Source: Caulobacter sp. CCUG 60055 (GTDB taxonomy: Bacteria; Pseudomonadota; Alphaproteobacteria; Caulobacterales; Caulobacteraceae). Taken from it: a stretch of 64,000 nucleotides of DNA. Shown piece by piece: positions 17,126 through 25,572 of the stretch. The notes under the pieces are model-generated. The model had not been told where the DNA came from, ran no database searches, and saw only the letters and a program-made list of their open reading frames with translations. The stretch's first letter is position 1; each line of letters opens with the position of its first letter. A program made the position numbers and the translations under genes. The stretch covers positions 620,001-684,000 of the forward strand of contig NZ_PUIC01000001.1 in assembly GCF_022750545.1 (NCBI RefSeq). Direction: 5' to 3'.

Positions 17126-17908
17126 TTTTCCGCTTCATTTTCAATGAGTTAGAAGCCCCCTCCGGGGCCTCGAAGTTCGCCGCGCTGTTAAAACGGCGCT
17201 AAAACGGCATTCTTCTGTTTCAGAAAAAATCCGAGGTCCAAGGTTCAAATGGGCCGTTGAACATACCTGCAAACCGCGGTCGAAGCCGGCTTGATCGCAT
17301 CAAACAACCGGAATGTTGGGTTCGCTTCCGCTGTAGCCCCGACGCCATCGCCTTCTCGGACGCCAGCTGTGAAACGGCATGGAATTTTGCTCCGTACCCG
17401 GGATGATCGGCATGCAAAATTGCCCCCCCAATACCCGCCGAGATCGCCCAGCAGATCGCCACCGAACAAGCGATCGCGCCGCTGATCGTCGACTTGGCCG
17501 CAGCTAAAGCGAGGGTGGAGGAAACCGAGGTCGAGGTCCGCGATCAGTTCGGGTTCGACCGGGGATCGATCCGCGTAGCCGGTTTGGCGGCGACCAAAAA
17601 TGATCCCCTTCACCGGCGCCCCTGAACTCTGGCGCCTGCACCCCGGTTCGTGGAGCAGCAATCCGCCGCGTGGCGAGGTCCACCGTGACCGGCTGGTGAT
17701 TGGCGTCACGGTCCCGGCTCAACGTGCCGACGACGCGGCGCGATACCGTCGTCATCGGCTTCTCCGCCCATGGGGCAGAGACCCACGAACTCGTCGCCTT
17801 CGACACCGACATAAATAACTAGAGCGCAACGGCCATCTCGCTCCACGTCGTGCAGGAATGGTTGTCCCGCAACCGCTCTGCCGCGTGGGCGCGAGACGCC
17901 GCGCCGAT
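17126..17908. other. Region without intact genes; degraded coding traces
   Basis: No convincing complete gene is present. On the plus strand there are short open stretches that look like broken coding sequence: one around 17430-17625 that reads as a helical, charged segment after a shift at a run of seven C bases, and one around 17600-17820 where the frame must change near 17715 to continue to a stop at 17819-17821. I do not recognise either family. A GC hairpin (GCCCC/GGGGC) follows the tRNA near 17155 but has no T-run. The region looks like decayed mobile or phage DNA next to a tRNA gene. Confidence 0.4.
17235..17250 (+). repeat. Partial direct repeat of the tRNA-Lys T-arm
   Basis: GGTCCAAGGTTCAAAT here matches GGTCCAAGGTTCGAAT at 17094-17109 inside tRNA-Lys at 15 of 16 bases. 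Similarity stops after this block, so the rest of the tRNA 3' end is not repeated. It may be the scar of an element that integrated at the tRNA, or a decayed attachment site. Confidence 0.4.
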
Positions 17909-18136
17909 TCAGGCCCTGACCCCAGCAGAACCGTACTGCTCAACATGATGCTTCGCCGCTTCTTCGGCATGCTCCTGCGCATGGACGTGATGACCGTGCG
18001 CGATAAGTGCATGATGGGCGCCTATCTCATGACGCCCAGCTTCGAGGTGGGTCGCGGCTTCGCGATGGTGCTTGGCCGCGGCCTCATGGTGTTGCGCAGC
18101 AGACTTATGGCGCTCTGCGCCCTTATGCGTAGGCAT
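17909..18136 (-). CDS. Small histidine-rich helical protein
   Basis: A 75-residue protein with 17 histidines, many as HH pairs spaced about seven residues apart (AAQHHEAAAKHHREAATH, later AHHALIAHGHHVH and AKHHVEQ). The spacing predicts a helix with one histidine face, which would suit binding of metal ions or heme. No signal peptide or membrane segment. The ATG at 18136 has a strong AGGAGG ribosome site 7 nt upstream. A FNR/FixK-type box is centred about 62 nt upstream. Similar short His-rich proteins exist in other Proteobacteria, but I know of no assigned function. Confidence 0.75.
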   Translation of the reverse strand: MPTHKGAERHKSAAQHHEAAAKHHREAATHLEAGRHEIGAHHALIAHGHHVHAQEHAEEAAKHHVEQYGSAGVRA

Positions 18137-18191
18137 GTCATCCTCCTTGGAAGCCCCATTTCAAGTTTGGACGGCGTTTAGAGATCGAGCC

Positions 18192-18205
18192 TTGATCTGG
18201 CTCAA
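18192..18205. promoter_or_regulatory. FNR/FixK-type box
   Basis: TTGATCTGGCTCAA, matching TTGA-N6-TCAA. Centre about 62 nt upstream of the start of the His-rich gene (18136, minus strand), which is the distance expected for activation from about -41.5. Confidence 0.7.
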
Positions 18206-18362
18206 CCCCCCGCCGACAGGCGGCCGAACTGGATGAGGGCAAGTCGCTCCGGATACTCTGCAGCAACGCAGACGGCGATCCGCGCCGTTCGAAAATCACC
18301 AGCGACGCGCCGTTGAGGGCGGCCCGATCTCGGCCCCGGCGAGACCGCTGGGGGCCGTCTAT

Positions 18363-18925
18363 CGAAGCTCCGAGATAGGCGCCGAAGGTGAACAGAGGCC
18401 CGGGCATGGCCTGCGCGGCGCAGTAGCCGGTGAGGAACCTTTCCTGGCTGACCCAGCGGTATCCACCACCGCCTCATTGCCGCCGAGGGCAGGCGAGGCA
18501 GGCGGAGCGGGGAGCTCTGCGCGCCGTCTCGACAGGCTATGAGCCCCGCGAGCGCGCCCATCACGAGGCGGCGACCTGACCGACGCTCGCCGCGACCAAC
18601 GCCACGATGCCGGCGGCGGCCACGGCGATGCCGACGCGGCGAAGGTCCGGCGGGAGGGTGCGGGCCGTCCCAAGGACGGCCTGGGCGACGACGGCGACCG
18701 CCACGAGCTTCAACCCGTGGATCCCCCTGCGCGAGCGGGCCTGACATCTTCGCCGCTCCGAAGGCGAAGGCGGTCATCAAGATGGCGGACGGCAAGGTGA
18801 ATCCGGCCCATGCGGCGGCGGCGGCGAGTGGCCCCGCACGCATCAGACCGAGGCCGAAGCCCACCTGGCTGGAAGCGGGGCCGGGCAGAAACTGGCAAAG
18901 CGCCGCCAGATCGGCGTAGGCCTCT
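18363..18925 (-). pseudogene. Chromate transporter (ChrA) remnant
   Basis: Pieces of a CHR-family transporter are spread over several frames on the minus strand: AYADLAALCQFLPGPASSQV and VGFGLGLMRAGPL, then a second frame with VAVAVVAQAVLGTARTLPPD, and a third with VSQERFLTGYCAAQAMPGPL. These follow the order of ChrA, but the N-terminal part, and everything after GAYLGA, are missing and at least two frameshifts separate the pieces. It begins directly at the stop of the quinone reductase gene, so a deletion probably joined the two. Confidence 0.75.
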
Positions 18926-19510
18926 CTAGAAGCGGCGCTCGACCGCCCCGGCGACCTGCCTCAGACAGGCTTCGACCGCCTCATCAGTGATGTCCGACGT
19001 TATGTCGCCAAAATGGACATGATCCACGATCGACAACCCGCAGACCTGCGCCAGATGCGTGTCGAAAAGGGCCCGGATCGCGCCCCAGGCTCCTTCCTGT
19101 TCGACCCAATGGGACGGAGCGCCCGACGAAGTGAAGGTGATCATTCGCCTGTCCGAAAGCAGCCCCCGATTGCCGCCGCCTTCAAGCGGCCCATAGCCGA
19201 ACCCCATGCCGAAGACCCGGTCGATATAGCCCTTCACGATCGCCGGAGGGCTATAGAACCAAAGTGGATAGACGAACGCGAACACCTTGCAGTCGCCGAT
19301 CAGCGCCCGTTCGGCCTTGACGTCGTCGGCGGGACCGAACTCGGTTCCCGGCAGCTCCCCCGCCTGGAGCCGGGGTTCGAAGTTCAGCCGATAGAGATCG
19401 CGCAGCAGAGCCTCATCGCCCCGGGCCCGCACGGCTTCGCAATAGGCCTGGGCCACGGAGAGATTGAAACTATCGACCTTGGGGTGACCAACGATGACCG
19501 CGTGCTTCAT
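18926..19510 (-). CDS. NAD(P)H dehydrogenase (quinone), flavodoxin-like fold
   Basis: A 194-residue protein of the NQO1/KefF family: AVIVGHPKVDSFNLSVAQAY at the start (FMN/FAD phosphate loop), VFAFVYPLWFYSPPAIVKGYIDRVF in the middle (quinone site), and FTSSGAP. It reduces quinones by two electrons using NAD(P)H. I chose ATG 19510 (GAGAGGG upstream). It lies in the island near Hsp20 but no FNR-type box precedes it. Confidence 0.85.
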   Translation of the reverse strand: MKHAVIVGHPKVDSFNLSVAQAYCEAVRARGDEALLRDLYRLNFEPRLQAGELPGTEFGPADDVKAERALIGDCKVFAFVYPLWFYSPPAIVKGYIDRVFGMGFGYGPLEGGGNRGLLSDRRMITFTSSGAPSHWVEQEGAWGAIRALFDTHLAQVCGLSIVDHVHFGDITSDITDEAVEACLRQVAGAVERRF

Positions 19511-19622
19511 GACCCTCTCGACTGATAGAATTCGATGATCATGGCCTCGACCGAGTAGAACCGCGCCGACGACCAAGCGGCCGCGCCAGAGGGCCGGCCG
19601 CACCGTTCAGCGTCCGACGCCC

Positions 19623-20090
19623 CTACGCGCCCGGCCGGACCTGGACGGCGGTCGCCCCGCCGGACGCGATCTTGGGGACGCTGATCTTGAGCACGCCGTC
19701 GCTCATCACGGCCGAGACCTGTTGCAGGTCGGCGCTGCGCGGCAGGCTGATCGTGCGGGAGAAGGCGCCGTAACAGCGCTCGCAGACGCGGTAGTCCTCG
19801 TCCTTGGCGGTCTTGTCGGTCTTCTTCTCGCCGCTGATCCTCAGCAGGTCGTCCTCGATGGAGACCTTGACCTCGTCGCGGCTCATGCCGGGAAGCTCCA
19901 GGTCGATCTCGACCTTATCCTTGGTTTCCCGAACGTCCATCCGCGGCGACAGCTCGAAACCGCTGAAGGCGCTCCAGCCGGCGCCGAGCTGGTCGAACAG
20001 TCGATCGAACTCGCGCTGGATCGGCGCAAAGGCGCCCGATTGAGGCAGGAAATGGCGCCGGGCGAGCTGAGTTGAGGGTTGGGCGGTCAT
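19623..20090 (-). CDS. Small heat-shock protein, Hsp20 family
   Basis: A 155-residue alpha-crystallin-type chaperone. The alpha-crystallin domain spans about residues 45-145, with ELSPRMDVRETKDKVEIDLE, the ELPGMSRDEVKVSIEDDLLRI strand pair, FSRTISLP and GVLKISVPK. It prevents aggregation of unfolded proteins without ATP. It is divergent from the phosphoribosyltransferase gene, and the two share a FNR/FixK-type box centred about 67 nt upstream of this start. A single cysteine pair, VCERC, in the middle of the domain is unusual and could be redox-active. Confidence 0.92.
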   Translation of the reverse strand: MTAQPSTQLARRHFLPQSGAFAPIQREFDRLFDQLGAGWSAFSGFELSPRMDVRETKDKVEIDLELPGMSRDEVKVSIEDDLLRISGEKKTDKTAKDEDYRVCERCYGAFSRTISLPRSADLQQVSAVMSDGVLKISVPKIASGGATAVQVRPGA

Positions 20091-20150
20091 AGCTTGGGCT
20101 CCTCCGATTGGGCTTACGCCGCATTCTGGCGGGCGCCGCCAGGGACGTCC

Positions 20151-20164
20151 TTGATCCGGCTCAA
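20151..20164. promoter_or_regulatory. FNR/FixK-type box between hsp20 and phosphoribosyltransferase
   Basis: TTGATCCGGCTCAA. Centre is about 67 nt from the hsp20 start (minus strand) and about 60 nt from the phosphoribosyltransferase start (plus strand), so one box could serve both divergent promoters. Confidence 0.75.
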
Positions 20165-20216
20165 AGCGGCGGCCGGCGCTGAGGCGTCTGCTTCCAAAGA
20201 GCCTGAGGAAGACGCC

Positions 20217-20927
20217 ATGTCCGACACGTGGTTTGCGGACCGCCACGCCGCCGGGCGCCGCCTTGGCGAGCGCCTGATGCGCCTGAAACTGGAAGCGCCG
20301 GTCATTTTCGCCTTGCTGCGCGGCGGCGCGCCGGTCGCCGTCGAAATCGCCCGGATGCTCGCCGCGCCGTTGGAGGTGTTGCTCGTGCGCAAGATCGGCG
20401 CTCCCGACGAGCCGGAACTCGCGCTGGGCGCAGTGGTCGACGGCGCCGAGCCGCATCTGGTGGTCAATGAGACCGTCCGCAGCCTGACCGGCGCCGGCCA
20501 GGCCTATCTCAAGGCCGCCATGCGCCGTGAACTGGCCGAGATCGAGCGGCGGCGCTCGCTCTATCCCGGCGCGGCGACGATTACGGATATCCGAGGCCGA
20601 ACCGCCGTGGTCGTCGATGACGGGCTGGCGACGGGCTCTACGGCCCGCGCCGCCGTCGAGGCGCTCCGGGCGCGGGGAACCGGCCGCATCGTGGTCGCCG
20701 CCCCGGTCGCATCGCAAGAGGCCGAAGCGCTCTTGCGCCCCTATGTTGACGACCTGGTCGTTCTGGCGGCCCCGCCCCGGTTCAGCGGCGTCGGCCAGTT
20801 CTATGGCGACTTCCATCAGCTGGACGACGACGAGGTGATCGGCCTGCTCAACGCAGCCCGCGCTCCGGCTCGAGCGGCCGGCTCGACAGGCCTTGATCCG
20901 CCACAATCACCAACGCCGCGCCCTTGA
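20217..20927 (+). CDS. Type I phosphoribosyltransferase-fold protein
   Basis: A 236-residue protein with the 13-residue PRPP-binding signature VVVDDGLATGSTARAA near residue 140 and an N-terminal FALLRGGAPVAVEIA (PPi loop region). It lacks a recognisable base-specificity hood, as do the Rv0571c-type proteins that are often fused or adjacent to dienelactone-hydrolase-like proteins. Two such hydrolases are encoded elsewhere in this island. ATG 20217 has GAGGA 8 nt upstream; a longer frame lies in the promoter. Substrate unknown. Confidence 0.85.
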   Translation: MSDTWFADRHAAGRRLGERLMRLKLEAPVIFALLRGGAPVAVEIARMLAAPLEVLLVRKIGAPDEPELALGAVVDGAEPHLVVNETVRSLTGAGQAYLKAAMRRELAEIERRRSLYPGAATITDIRGRTAVVVDDGLATGSTARAAVEALRARGTGRIVVAAPVASQEAEALLRPYVDDLVVLAAPPRFSGVGQFYGDFHQLDDDEVIGLLNAARAPARAAGSTGLDPPQSPTPRP

Positions 20928-20937
20928 TCCCGATCAA
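20924..20937. promoter_or_regulatory. FNR/FixK-type box, perfect palindrome
   Basis: TTGATCCCGATCAA within the longer palindrome CCTTGATC-CC-GATCAAGG. It overlaps the stop codon of the phosphoribosyltransferase gene and is centred about 80 nt upstream of the small membrane protein gene at 21010. Confidence 0.8.
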
Positions 20938-21009
20938 GGCCCCTGCTCCCAGCGGCCGGATGCTGGGGCCCTCGGCCCCTCGCAGGTCCGCGCGATCAGG
21001 AGGATTTCG

Positions 21010-21333
21010 ATGCGCATGAACCTCAACACCGCCGGGTGGACGCTTGGCGGCTTCTTCGGCCTGATCCACTTGGCTTGGGCGCTGATGGTCGCGGCCGGAT
21101 GGGGACAGCCCGTCGCGGACCTGGTGCTGCGCCTGCATTTCATCGATCTGCAGGTGACGATCGCGCCCTTCAACGCCGGCGCCGCCCTCCTGCTGGTGGT
21201 GCTGACCACGATCAGCGGCTTCCTCGGCGGCGTGGTTCTGGCCGCCCTTTGGAACCTGAGCATCGCCGCGCCGGCGCCTCGCACACGCCGCCGGCGCGCA
21301 CGCCCCGGCGTCGGCGACGCCCACGGCCTTTAG
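21010..21333 (+). CDS. Small two-helix membrane protein, paralogue of the one at 35479
   Basis: A 107-residue protein with two or three predicted membrane helices (about residues 9-31, 57-85), a conserved central RLHF-x3-Q-x2-(I/V)APF segment, and a basic tail rich in Arg. It shares HLAWALMVA, GW, P-x2-DL, RLHF, APF and LAA-x-WNL with the protein at 35479-35772, at the same spacing. I do not recognise a named family. ATG 21010 has AGGAGG 7 nt upstream. A perfect FNR/FixK-type palindrome precedes it, and the triple-BON gene follows after 25 bases. Confidence 0.8.
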   Translation: MRMNLNTAGWTLGGFFGLIHLAWALMVAAGWGQPVADLVLRLHFIDLQVTIAPFNAGAALLLVVLTTISGFLGGVVLAALWNLSIAAPAPRTRRRRARPGVGDAHGL

Positions 21334-21358
21334 CGCCTTTCACGAACGGAGACCCATC

Positions 21359-22033
21359 ATGCACCCCGAACTCAAGATCGAGCGGAAAACCGATTTGAAG
21401 ACGCGGGACGACATCCTGGCCGAGCTCGCTCAGGAGCCGCGCGTCGACGCCGCCGCCGTGGCGGTGTCGGTCAAGGACGGGGTGGTCAGTCTGACCGGAC
21501 ATGTCTCCAGCTTCGATCAGAAAATCGCCGCCGAGGCCGCCGTGAAACGCGTGATGGGCGTGCGCGCCATAGCTGAGGAGATCGAGGTACGTCTGCCCCT
21601 GGCCGATGTGCGCGATGACGGCGAGATCGCCGAGCGGGCCGCCAGCCTGCTGGCCTGGACGATCACGGCGCCGCCTGGTGGGATCAAGGTCAAGGTCGAA
21701 CACGGCCATGTCACCCTCAGCGGCCAGGCCGACTGGGGCTACCAGCGCCAGGACGCCGAAAGGGCTGTCCGCAGGCTGGCCGGGGTGCGCGGCGTCGACA
21801 ACCTGATCACCCTGCGCAGCGGCGTCAAACAGAGCGACCTCGAAGAACGAATCCGCAAGGCCTTGATGCGCAACGCTCTGGTCGACGCCGCCTCGATCCA
21901 CGTCGCCATTGACGGCGACAAGGTCACCCTGACCGGCCAGGTGCGAATGTGGTGCGAACGCGACGCCGCCGAGGAGGCGGTGTGGACATCGCCTGGGGTT
22001 CGCGAGGTCGTCGACAGACTGGTCATCATCTAA
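21359..22033 (+). CDS. Cytoplasmic triple-BON-domain protein
   Basis: A 224-residue protein of three consecutive BON repeats (about residues 15-82, 87-155 and 160-224), each with the pattern V-x-V-x-DG-x-V-x-LTGHV and a closing GV-x-x-V-x-(N/D)-x-(I/L). BON domains bind phospholipid or peptidoglycan-proximal surfaces when exported, but this protein has no signal peptide, so a cytoplasmic role is likely. A closely similar paralogue lies at 45147-45797. Probably in one transcription unit with the small membrane protein just upstream, under its FNR/FixK-type box. Confidence 0.88.
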   Translation: MHPELKIERKTDLKTRDDILAELAQEPRVDAAAVAVSVKDGVVSLTGHVSSFDQKIAAEAAVKRVMGVRAIAEEIEVRLPLADVRDDGEIAERAASLLAWTITAPPGGIKVKVEHGHVTLSGQADWGYQRQDAERAVRRLAGVRGVDNLITLRSGVKQSDLEERIRKALMRNALVDAASIHVAIDGDKVTLTGQVRMWCERDAAEEAVWTSPGVREVVDRLVII

Positions 22034-22075
22034 CCCGACGCCCACGGGGGCTGGCGGTTTGGCAGTCTGGTCCCC

Positions 22076-22843
22076 TCAGCGGGCGGTATAGCCGCCGTCG
22101 ATGACCAATTCGGAGCCGGTGACGAACTTGGCTTCGTCCGAGGCCAGATAGACCGCGCCCCAGGCGATGTCGTCGGGTTCGCCGACATGGCCTAGCGGAT
22201 GCAGGGCGTCGACCAATCGCCGCCCCTCGCCGACATCGCCATGGCCCTCCAGATAGCCTTCGACCATGGGAGTCCAGATGAACCCAGGATGGATCGAGTT
22301 CACCCGAATGCGGTCGGGCGCGTAGATCAGGGCGTCGGTCTTGGTCATCAGCCGAACTGCTCCCTTGGAAGCGTGATAGGGCGGCACGTCGGGCGCCCCG
22401 ACCAGGCCGTAGATCGACGACAGGTTGATGATCGATCCGCCCCCGGCGCGGCGCAGGTGCGGGACGGCGTGCTTCACGCCCAGAAACACGCCCTTGACGT
22501 TGATCGCCTGGACGCGATCCCACTCGGCCTCGGTCAGCTCGTGGGTCGGCTTGTCAGGGCCGGCGACGCCGGCGTTGTTGACCAGGATGTCCAGCCGGCC
22601 GAACACCTCGACGACGTGGGCGATGGCGGCGGCGATCTCGGCCTCGCGACTGACGTCGCAGGCCACGAACAAGGCCCGGTCGCCGCCCTGGGCGATTTGG
22701 TCCGCCACGGCGCACCCTGGTTCGACCATGGTGTCCAGCAGCGCGACGGCCGCCCCCTCCGCGCTCATGCGCAGAGCGATGGCGCGACCGATGCCCATCG
22801 CCGCGCCCGTGACGACGGCGACCTTTCCCTTTAAGCGACCCAT
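22076..22843 (-). CDS. Short-chain dehydrogenase/reductase
   Basis: A 255-residue classical SDR: VVTGAAMGIGRAIA cofactor loop, NNAG near residue 89, catalytic Ser in NLSSIYG, YHASKG (Tyr-x3-Lys), and HPGFIWTPM. The Asp at the end of the second strand (LLDTM) suggests NAD+ rather than NADP+. Substrate cannot be predicted. It has no FNR-type box, and the short upstream region shows nothing else. Confidence 0.9.
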   Translation of the reverse strand: MGRLKGKVAVVTGAAMGIGRAIALRMSAEGAAVALLDTMVEPGCAVADQIAQGGDRALFVACDVSREAEIAAAIAHVVEVFGRLDILVNNAGVAGPDKPTHELTEAEWDRVQAINVKGVFLGVKHAVPHLRRAGGGSIINLSSIYGLVGAPDVPPYHASKGAVRLMTKTDALIYAPDRIRVNSIHPGFIWTPMVEGYLEGHGDVGEGRRLVDALHPLGHVGEPDDIAWGAVYLASDEAKFVTGSELVIDGGYTAR

Positions 22844-22921
22844 GACAGCTCTCCGTTATTGGACTGGCGCAAACGCCGCGCTCCGGACGCGGCCTTTCTG
22901 GCGCAGACGCAAGATCCGGGA

Positions 22922-23152
22922 TCAGGCCCCGCCACGAGGGGCGTAGCTCATCAGGGTCACGGTCTCGCCCCGCTCATCGACGCGCCGGATATCGGTGGCC
23001 CCGCCCAGGCCGGCGCGGGCGATCGCCAGCCGGCAGGCGTAGGCTTCGGCGTCGGCGCCGCTCAGGAACATCAGGGACGCGCCCCGCGTGGCGGAATCGA
23101 CGCGCCAGCCGCCGTGCGTCGGCGACAGCAGAATGTGGCGAAAGTTGTTCAT
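22922..23152 (-). CDS. Small hypothetical protein (DUF2188-like)
   Basis: A 76-residue protein. The pattern GGWRVDSATRGASLMFLSGADAEAYACRLA resembles the short DUF2188-type proteins, in which a W-x-V strand is followed by a helix with repeated Ala/Arg; the family link is tentative. ATG 23152 has GGAG upstream. It lies 32 bases downstream of the Crp/Fnr-type regulator gene on the same strand, so the two may be co-transcribed. Confidence 0.55.
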   Translation of the reverse strand: MNNFRHILLSPTHGGWRVDSATRGASLMFLSGADAEAYACRLAIARAGLGGATDIRRVDERGETVTLMSYAPRGGA

Positions 23153-23184
23153 GGCCGGTCTCCGCCCCCGAGGCGCGACTGCGT

Positions 23185-23892
23185 TCAGGCCTGGGCGTCG
23201 GCCAAGGCCTGGCGGTCGCGAACCACGACATGCCGGGAAGTCGGCAGACCGATGATCCGCGCCCGCTCGAACTGGGTGAAGGTGCGCGACACCGTCTCGA
23301 TGGTCAGACCCAGATAGTCGGCGATGTCCAGGCGGGACATCGGCAGATCGATCTCGGGCATGCGCACACGCCCCGACGCGGCGTCCAGTTCTGTCGGGAT
23401 CTGAACGGCCCGCTCGGCCATCTCCAGCAGGAAGCCCCCCACCCGCTCGGCGGCGCTGCGCCGCCCCAGCAGCACCATATGCTCTTGCAGGCGCTCGAGG
23501 TCGCGGCGCGAAGCCGCCCAAAGCGCATGGGCCGCGGCGGGACGGCGCTCGACCGCCTCGACCAGGACCGCCTGGCGGACAAGAGCGATCTGACACTCGC
23601 CCACCGCCTCAGCCGAGAAGCGATGAAGGCCGCCGCTTTCGACGCCGAACAGCTCGCCGGGCAGATGAAAGCCGCATACGCGCCGACGGCCGTCGGCTAG
23701 AAATCGCGTGGTGCGCACGACGCCGGCGACCACCCGATAGACGAAATCGGCTTCCTCGCCCTCGCCGAAGATTTCCTCATTGCGGCCGAAACGCATGACG
23801 AAGCCCGGCAGGATCAAGCGCTCGGCCAGTTCGACCTGTCCGGCGGCCTGCGGGCCGCCCGAGGCGGGCGCGTCGAAATCCTGGGTGCGCAT
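23185..23892 (-). CDS. fixK: FixK-like Crp/Fnr-family transcriptional regulator
   Basis: A 235-residue regulator with an N-terminal cyclic-nucleotide-binding-like beta-roll (about 25-145) and a C-terminal winged helix. The recognition helix reads LTIETVSRTFTQF, carrying the E-x2-SR pattern with which FNR/FixK proteins read TTGAT half-sites. Unlike E. coli FNR it has no N-terminal cysteine cluster, so it probably does not sense oxygen directly and fits the FixK class controlled by FixL/FixJ, encoded divergently next to it. ATG 23892 has GGAGG at 7-8 nt. It is the best candidate regulator for the TTGA-N6-TCAA boxes across the island. Confidence 0.85.
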   Translation of the reverse strand: MRTQDFDAPASGGPQAAGQVELAERLILPGFVMRFGRNEEIFGEGEEADFVYRVVAGVVRTTRFLADGRRRVCGFHLPGELFGVESGGLHRFSAEAVGECQIALVRQAVLVEAVERRPAAAHALWAASRRDLERLQEHMVLLGRRSAAERVGGFLLEMAERAVQIPTELDAASGRVRMPEIDLPMSRLDIADYLGLTIETVSRTFTQFERARIIGLPTSRHVVVRDRQALADAQA

Positions 23893-23966
23893 GGCGTCCT
23901 CCGTGGACTGTGGCGCACCATCGCTACGCCCCTTTGCGGAACGCGGAAATTTGTGTCTCCTACCTA

Positions 23967-23979
23967 CGTGAAAATACGG
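23967..23979 (-). promoter_or_regulatory. Possible FixJ binding site upstream of fixK
   Basis: Read on the minus strand, CCGTATTTTCACG resembles the rhizobial FixJ element (core GTA-x-TTTC). It lies about 75-87 nt upstream of the fixK start in the divergent fixK/fixL region. The match is partial and the Caulobacter-type consensus is not well known to me. Confidence 0.35.
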
Positions 23980-24042
23980 AATTGGGCGGCGCGGCCGACG
24001 GACTAGGCTTGCCGGCCGACACGTCCAGGCGCGCGACAGCCC

Positions 24043-25572
24043 ATGGCCAATCACCACCGGAACCCACCGCCGACAGCCAATTCGCCCGAGACCAGACCAT
24101 TCGGCGCGGGCGAGCCCTCGCTGCGCCTGTGGCGCGGCTACGCCACCGCCGCCATAGTCGCCATGGTCGGGCTGCTTGCGCGCCTGGCGCTGGCGCCGCT
24201 CCTGGGTGACCGTCCGCCATTCATCTTTCTGCTGCCGGCGGTGATCGTCGGCGCCGCTCTCGGCGGCTGGGGGCCGGCGTTGCTGGCCACCGCCCTGGTG
24301 ATACCGGCCAGCGCGTGGATCATGGCTCCGCGCCTTTCCGACCGGGCCGACCTGATCTCGTTGCTGCTGGTGCTCGGCATCTGTCTGGGCGTCGCCGCCG
24401 GCGGCGGCTGGCTGCAACGGGTGCGCCGCCGGGCCCTGCGAAACACCCGTGACCTGGCCGAACGCGAAGCGCATCTGCGCTCGATCCTCGACACGGTGCC
24501 GGACGCCATGGTGGTGATTGACGAGCATGGCCTGGTGCGCTCGTTCAGCCGCGCCGCCGAGCGCCTGTTCGGCTGGCCGGCCGCCGAGATCGTCGGCCGT
24601 AATGTGGCGATGCTGATGCCCGAGCCATACCGCTCCGGTCATGACGGCTTCCTCGCCCACTACCGCGCCACCGGCGAGCGACGCATCATCGGCCTTGGCA
24701 GAGTGGTGGTCGGCGAGCGCAAGGACGGCTCGACCTTTCCCATGGAGCTGTCGGTGGGCGAGACCGCCGGGCCGGCCCGCTTCTTCACCGGCTTCGTACG
24801 CGATCTCAGCGAGCGCCAGCGGACCGAGGCTCGACTGCAGGAGCTGCAGTCCGAGCTGGTCCTTATCGCTCGCATGACCGCCATGGGTGAAATGGCCAGC
24901 GCCTTGGCGCACGAGCTGAACCAGCCGCTGTCGGCCATCGCCAGCTACCTGCGCGGCTCGCGCCGCTTGCTGGAGAGCGAGCCGCTGAACCGCACTCGCC
25001 TCGAGCAGGCCCTGGGCCAGGCCGTCGACCAGACTCTGCGCGCCGGCCAGATCATCCGCCGCCTGCGCGACTTCCTGGCGCGCGGCGAGACCGAGCGCCG
25101 CATCGAGAGCCTGCCCAAGCTGGTCGAGGAGGCCTGCGCCCTAGCCCTGGTCGGGGCCAAGGACGAGGGTGTGCGGGTGCGCTTCGCCTTCGACCCAGCC
25201 GTCGATCTGGTCATGGCCGACAAGGTGCAGATTCAGCAGGTGGTGCTGAACCTGATCCGTAACGCCGTCGACGCCATGTGCGACAGCGAGCGCCGCGAAC
25301 TCCTGATCGCCCTGAAGCCGGCGCCGGGCGAGATGGCCCTGGTCGAGGTCGCCGATTCCGGCCCCGGTCTCAGCCCGGCGGTGGCCGATCAGTTGTTCCA
25401 GCCCTTCGTCACCACCAAGCAGACCGGCATGGGGGTCGGCCTGTCGATCAGCCGCACCATCATCGAGGCCCATGGCGGCCGCATCTGGGCCGAAACTCGG
25501 CCCGAAGGCGGAGCCGTGTTTCGCTTCACCCTGCGCGCGGTCGCCCGCAAGGAGGACGTCCATGCCGCATGA
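24043..25572 (+). CDS. fixL: Oxygen-sensing histidine kinase FixL
   Basis: A 509-residue kinase: two to four N-terminal membrane helices (about 34-120), a PAS domain (about 140-255), then a HisKA/HATPase core. The PAS domain has [18 protein letters not shown] and IIGLGR: His200 and Arg220 are 20 residues apart exactly as the heme-ligand His and oxygen-sensing Arg of Bradyrhizobium FixL. Phospho-acceptor His290 lies in [16 protein letters not shown]; the N, G1 and G2 boxes ([27 protein letters not shown]) are present. It phosphorylates FixJ when oxygen leaves the heme. The gene overlaps fixJ by 11 bases. The start lacks a strong ribosome site. Confidence 0.92.
   Translation: MANHHRNPPPTANSPETRPFGAGEPSLRLWRGYATAAIVAMVGLLARLALAPLLGDRPPFIFLLPAVIVGAALGGWGPALLATALVIPASAWIMAPRLSDRADLISLLLVLGICLGVAAGGGWLQRVRRRALRNTRDLAEREAHLRSILDTVPDAMVVIDEHGLVRSFSRAAERLFGWPAAEIVGRNVAMLMPEPYRSGHDGFLAHYRATGERRIIGLGRVVVGERKDGSTFPMELSVGETAGPARFFTGFVRDLSERQRTEARLQELQSELVLIARMTAMGEMASALAHELNQPLSAIASYLRGSRRLLESEPLNRTRLEQALGQAVDQTLRAGQIIRRLRDFLARGETERRIESLPKLVEEACALALVGAKDEGVRVRFAFDPAVDLVMADKVQIQQVVLNLIRNAVDAMCDSERRELLIALKPAPGEMALVEVADSGPGLSPAVADQLFQPFVTTKQTGMGVGLSISRTIIEAHGGRIWAETRPEGGAVFRFTLRAVARKEDVHAA

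Noticed and set aside
17291-17303. Palindrome TTGATCGCATCAA
   Set aside because: The spacer is three bases instead of four, and no gene start lies at the expected distance.
23185-23892. Oxygen-sensing FNR with an iron-sulfur cluster
   Set aside because: The protein lacks the N-terminal cysteine cluster of FNR, so direct sensing by [4Fe-4S] is unlikely; FixK fits better.
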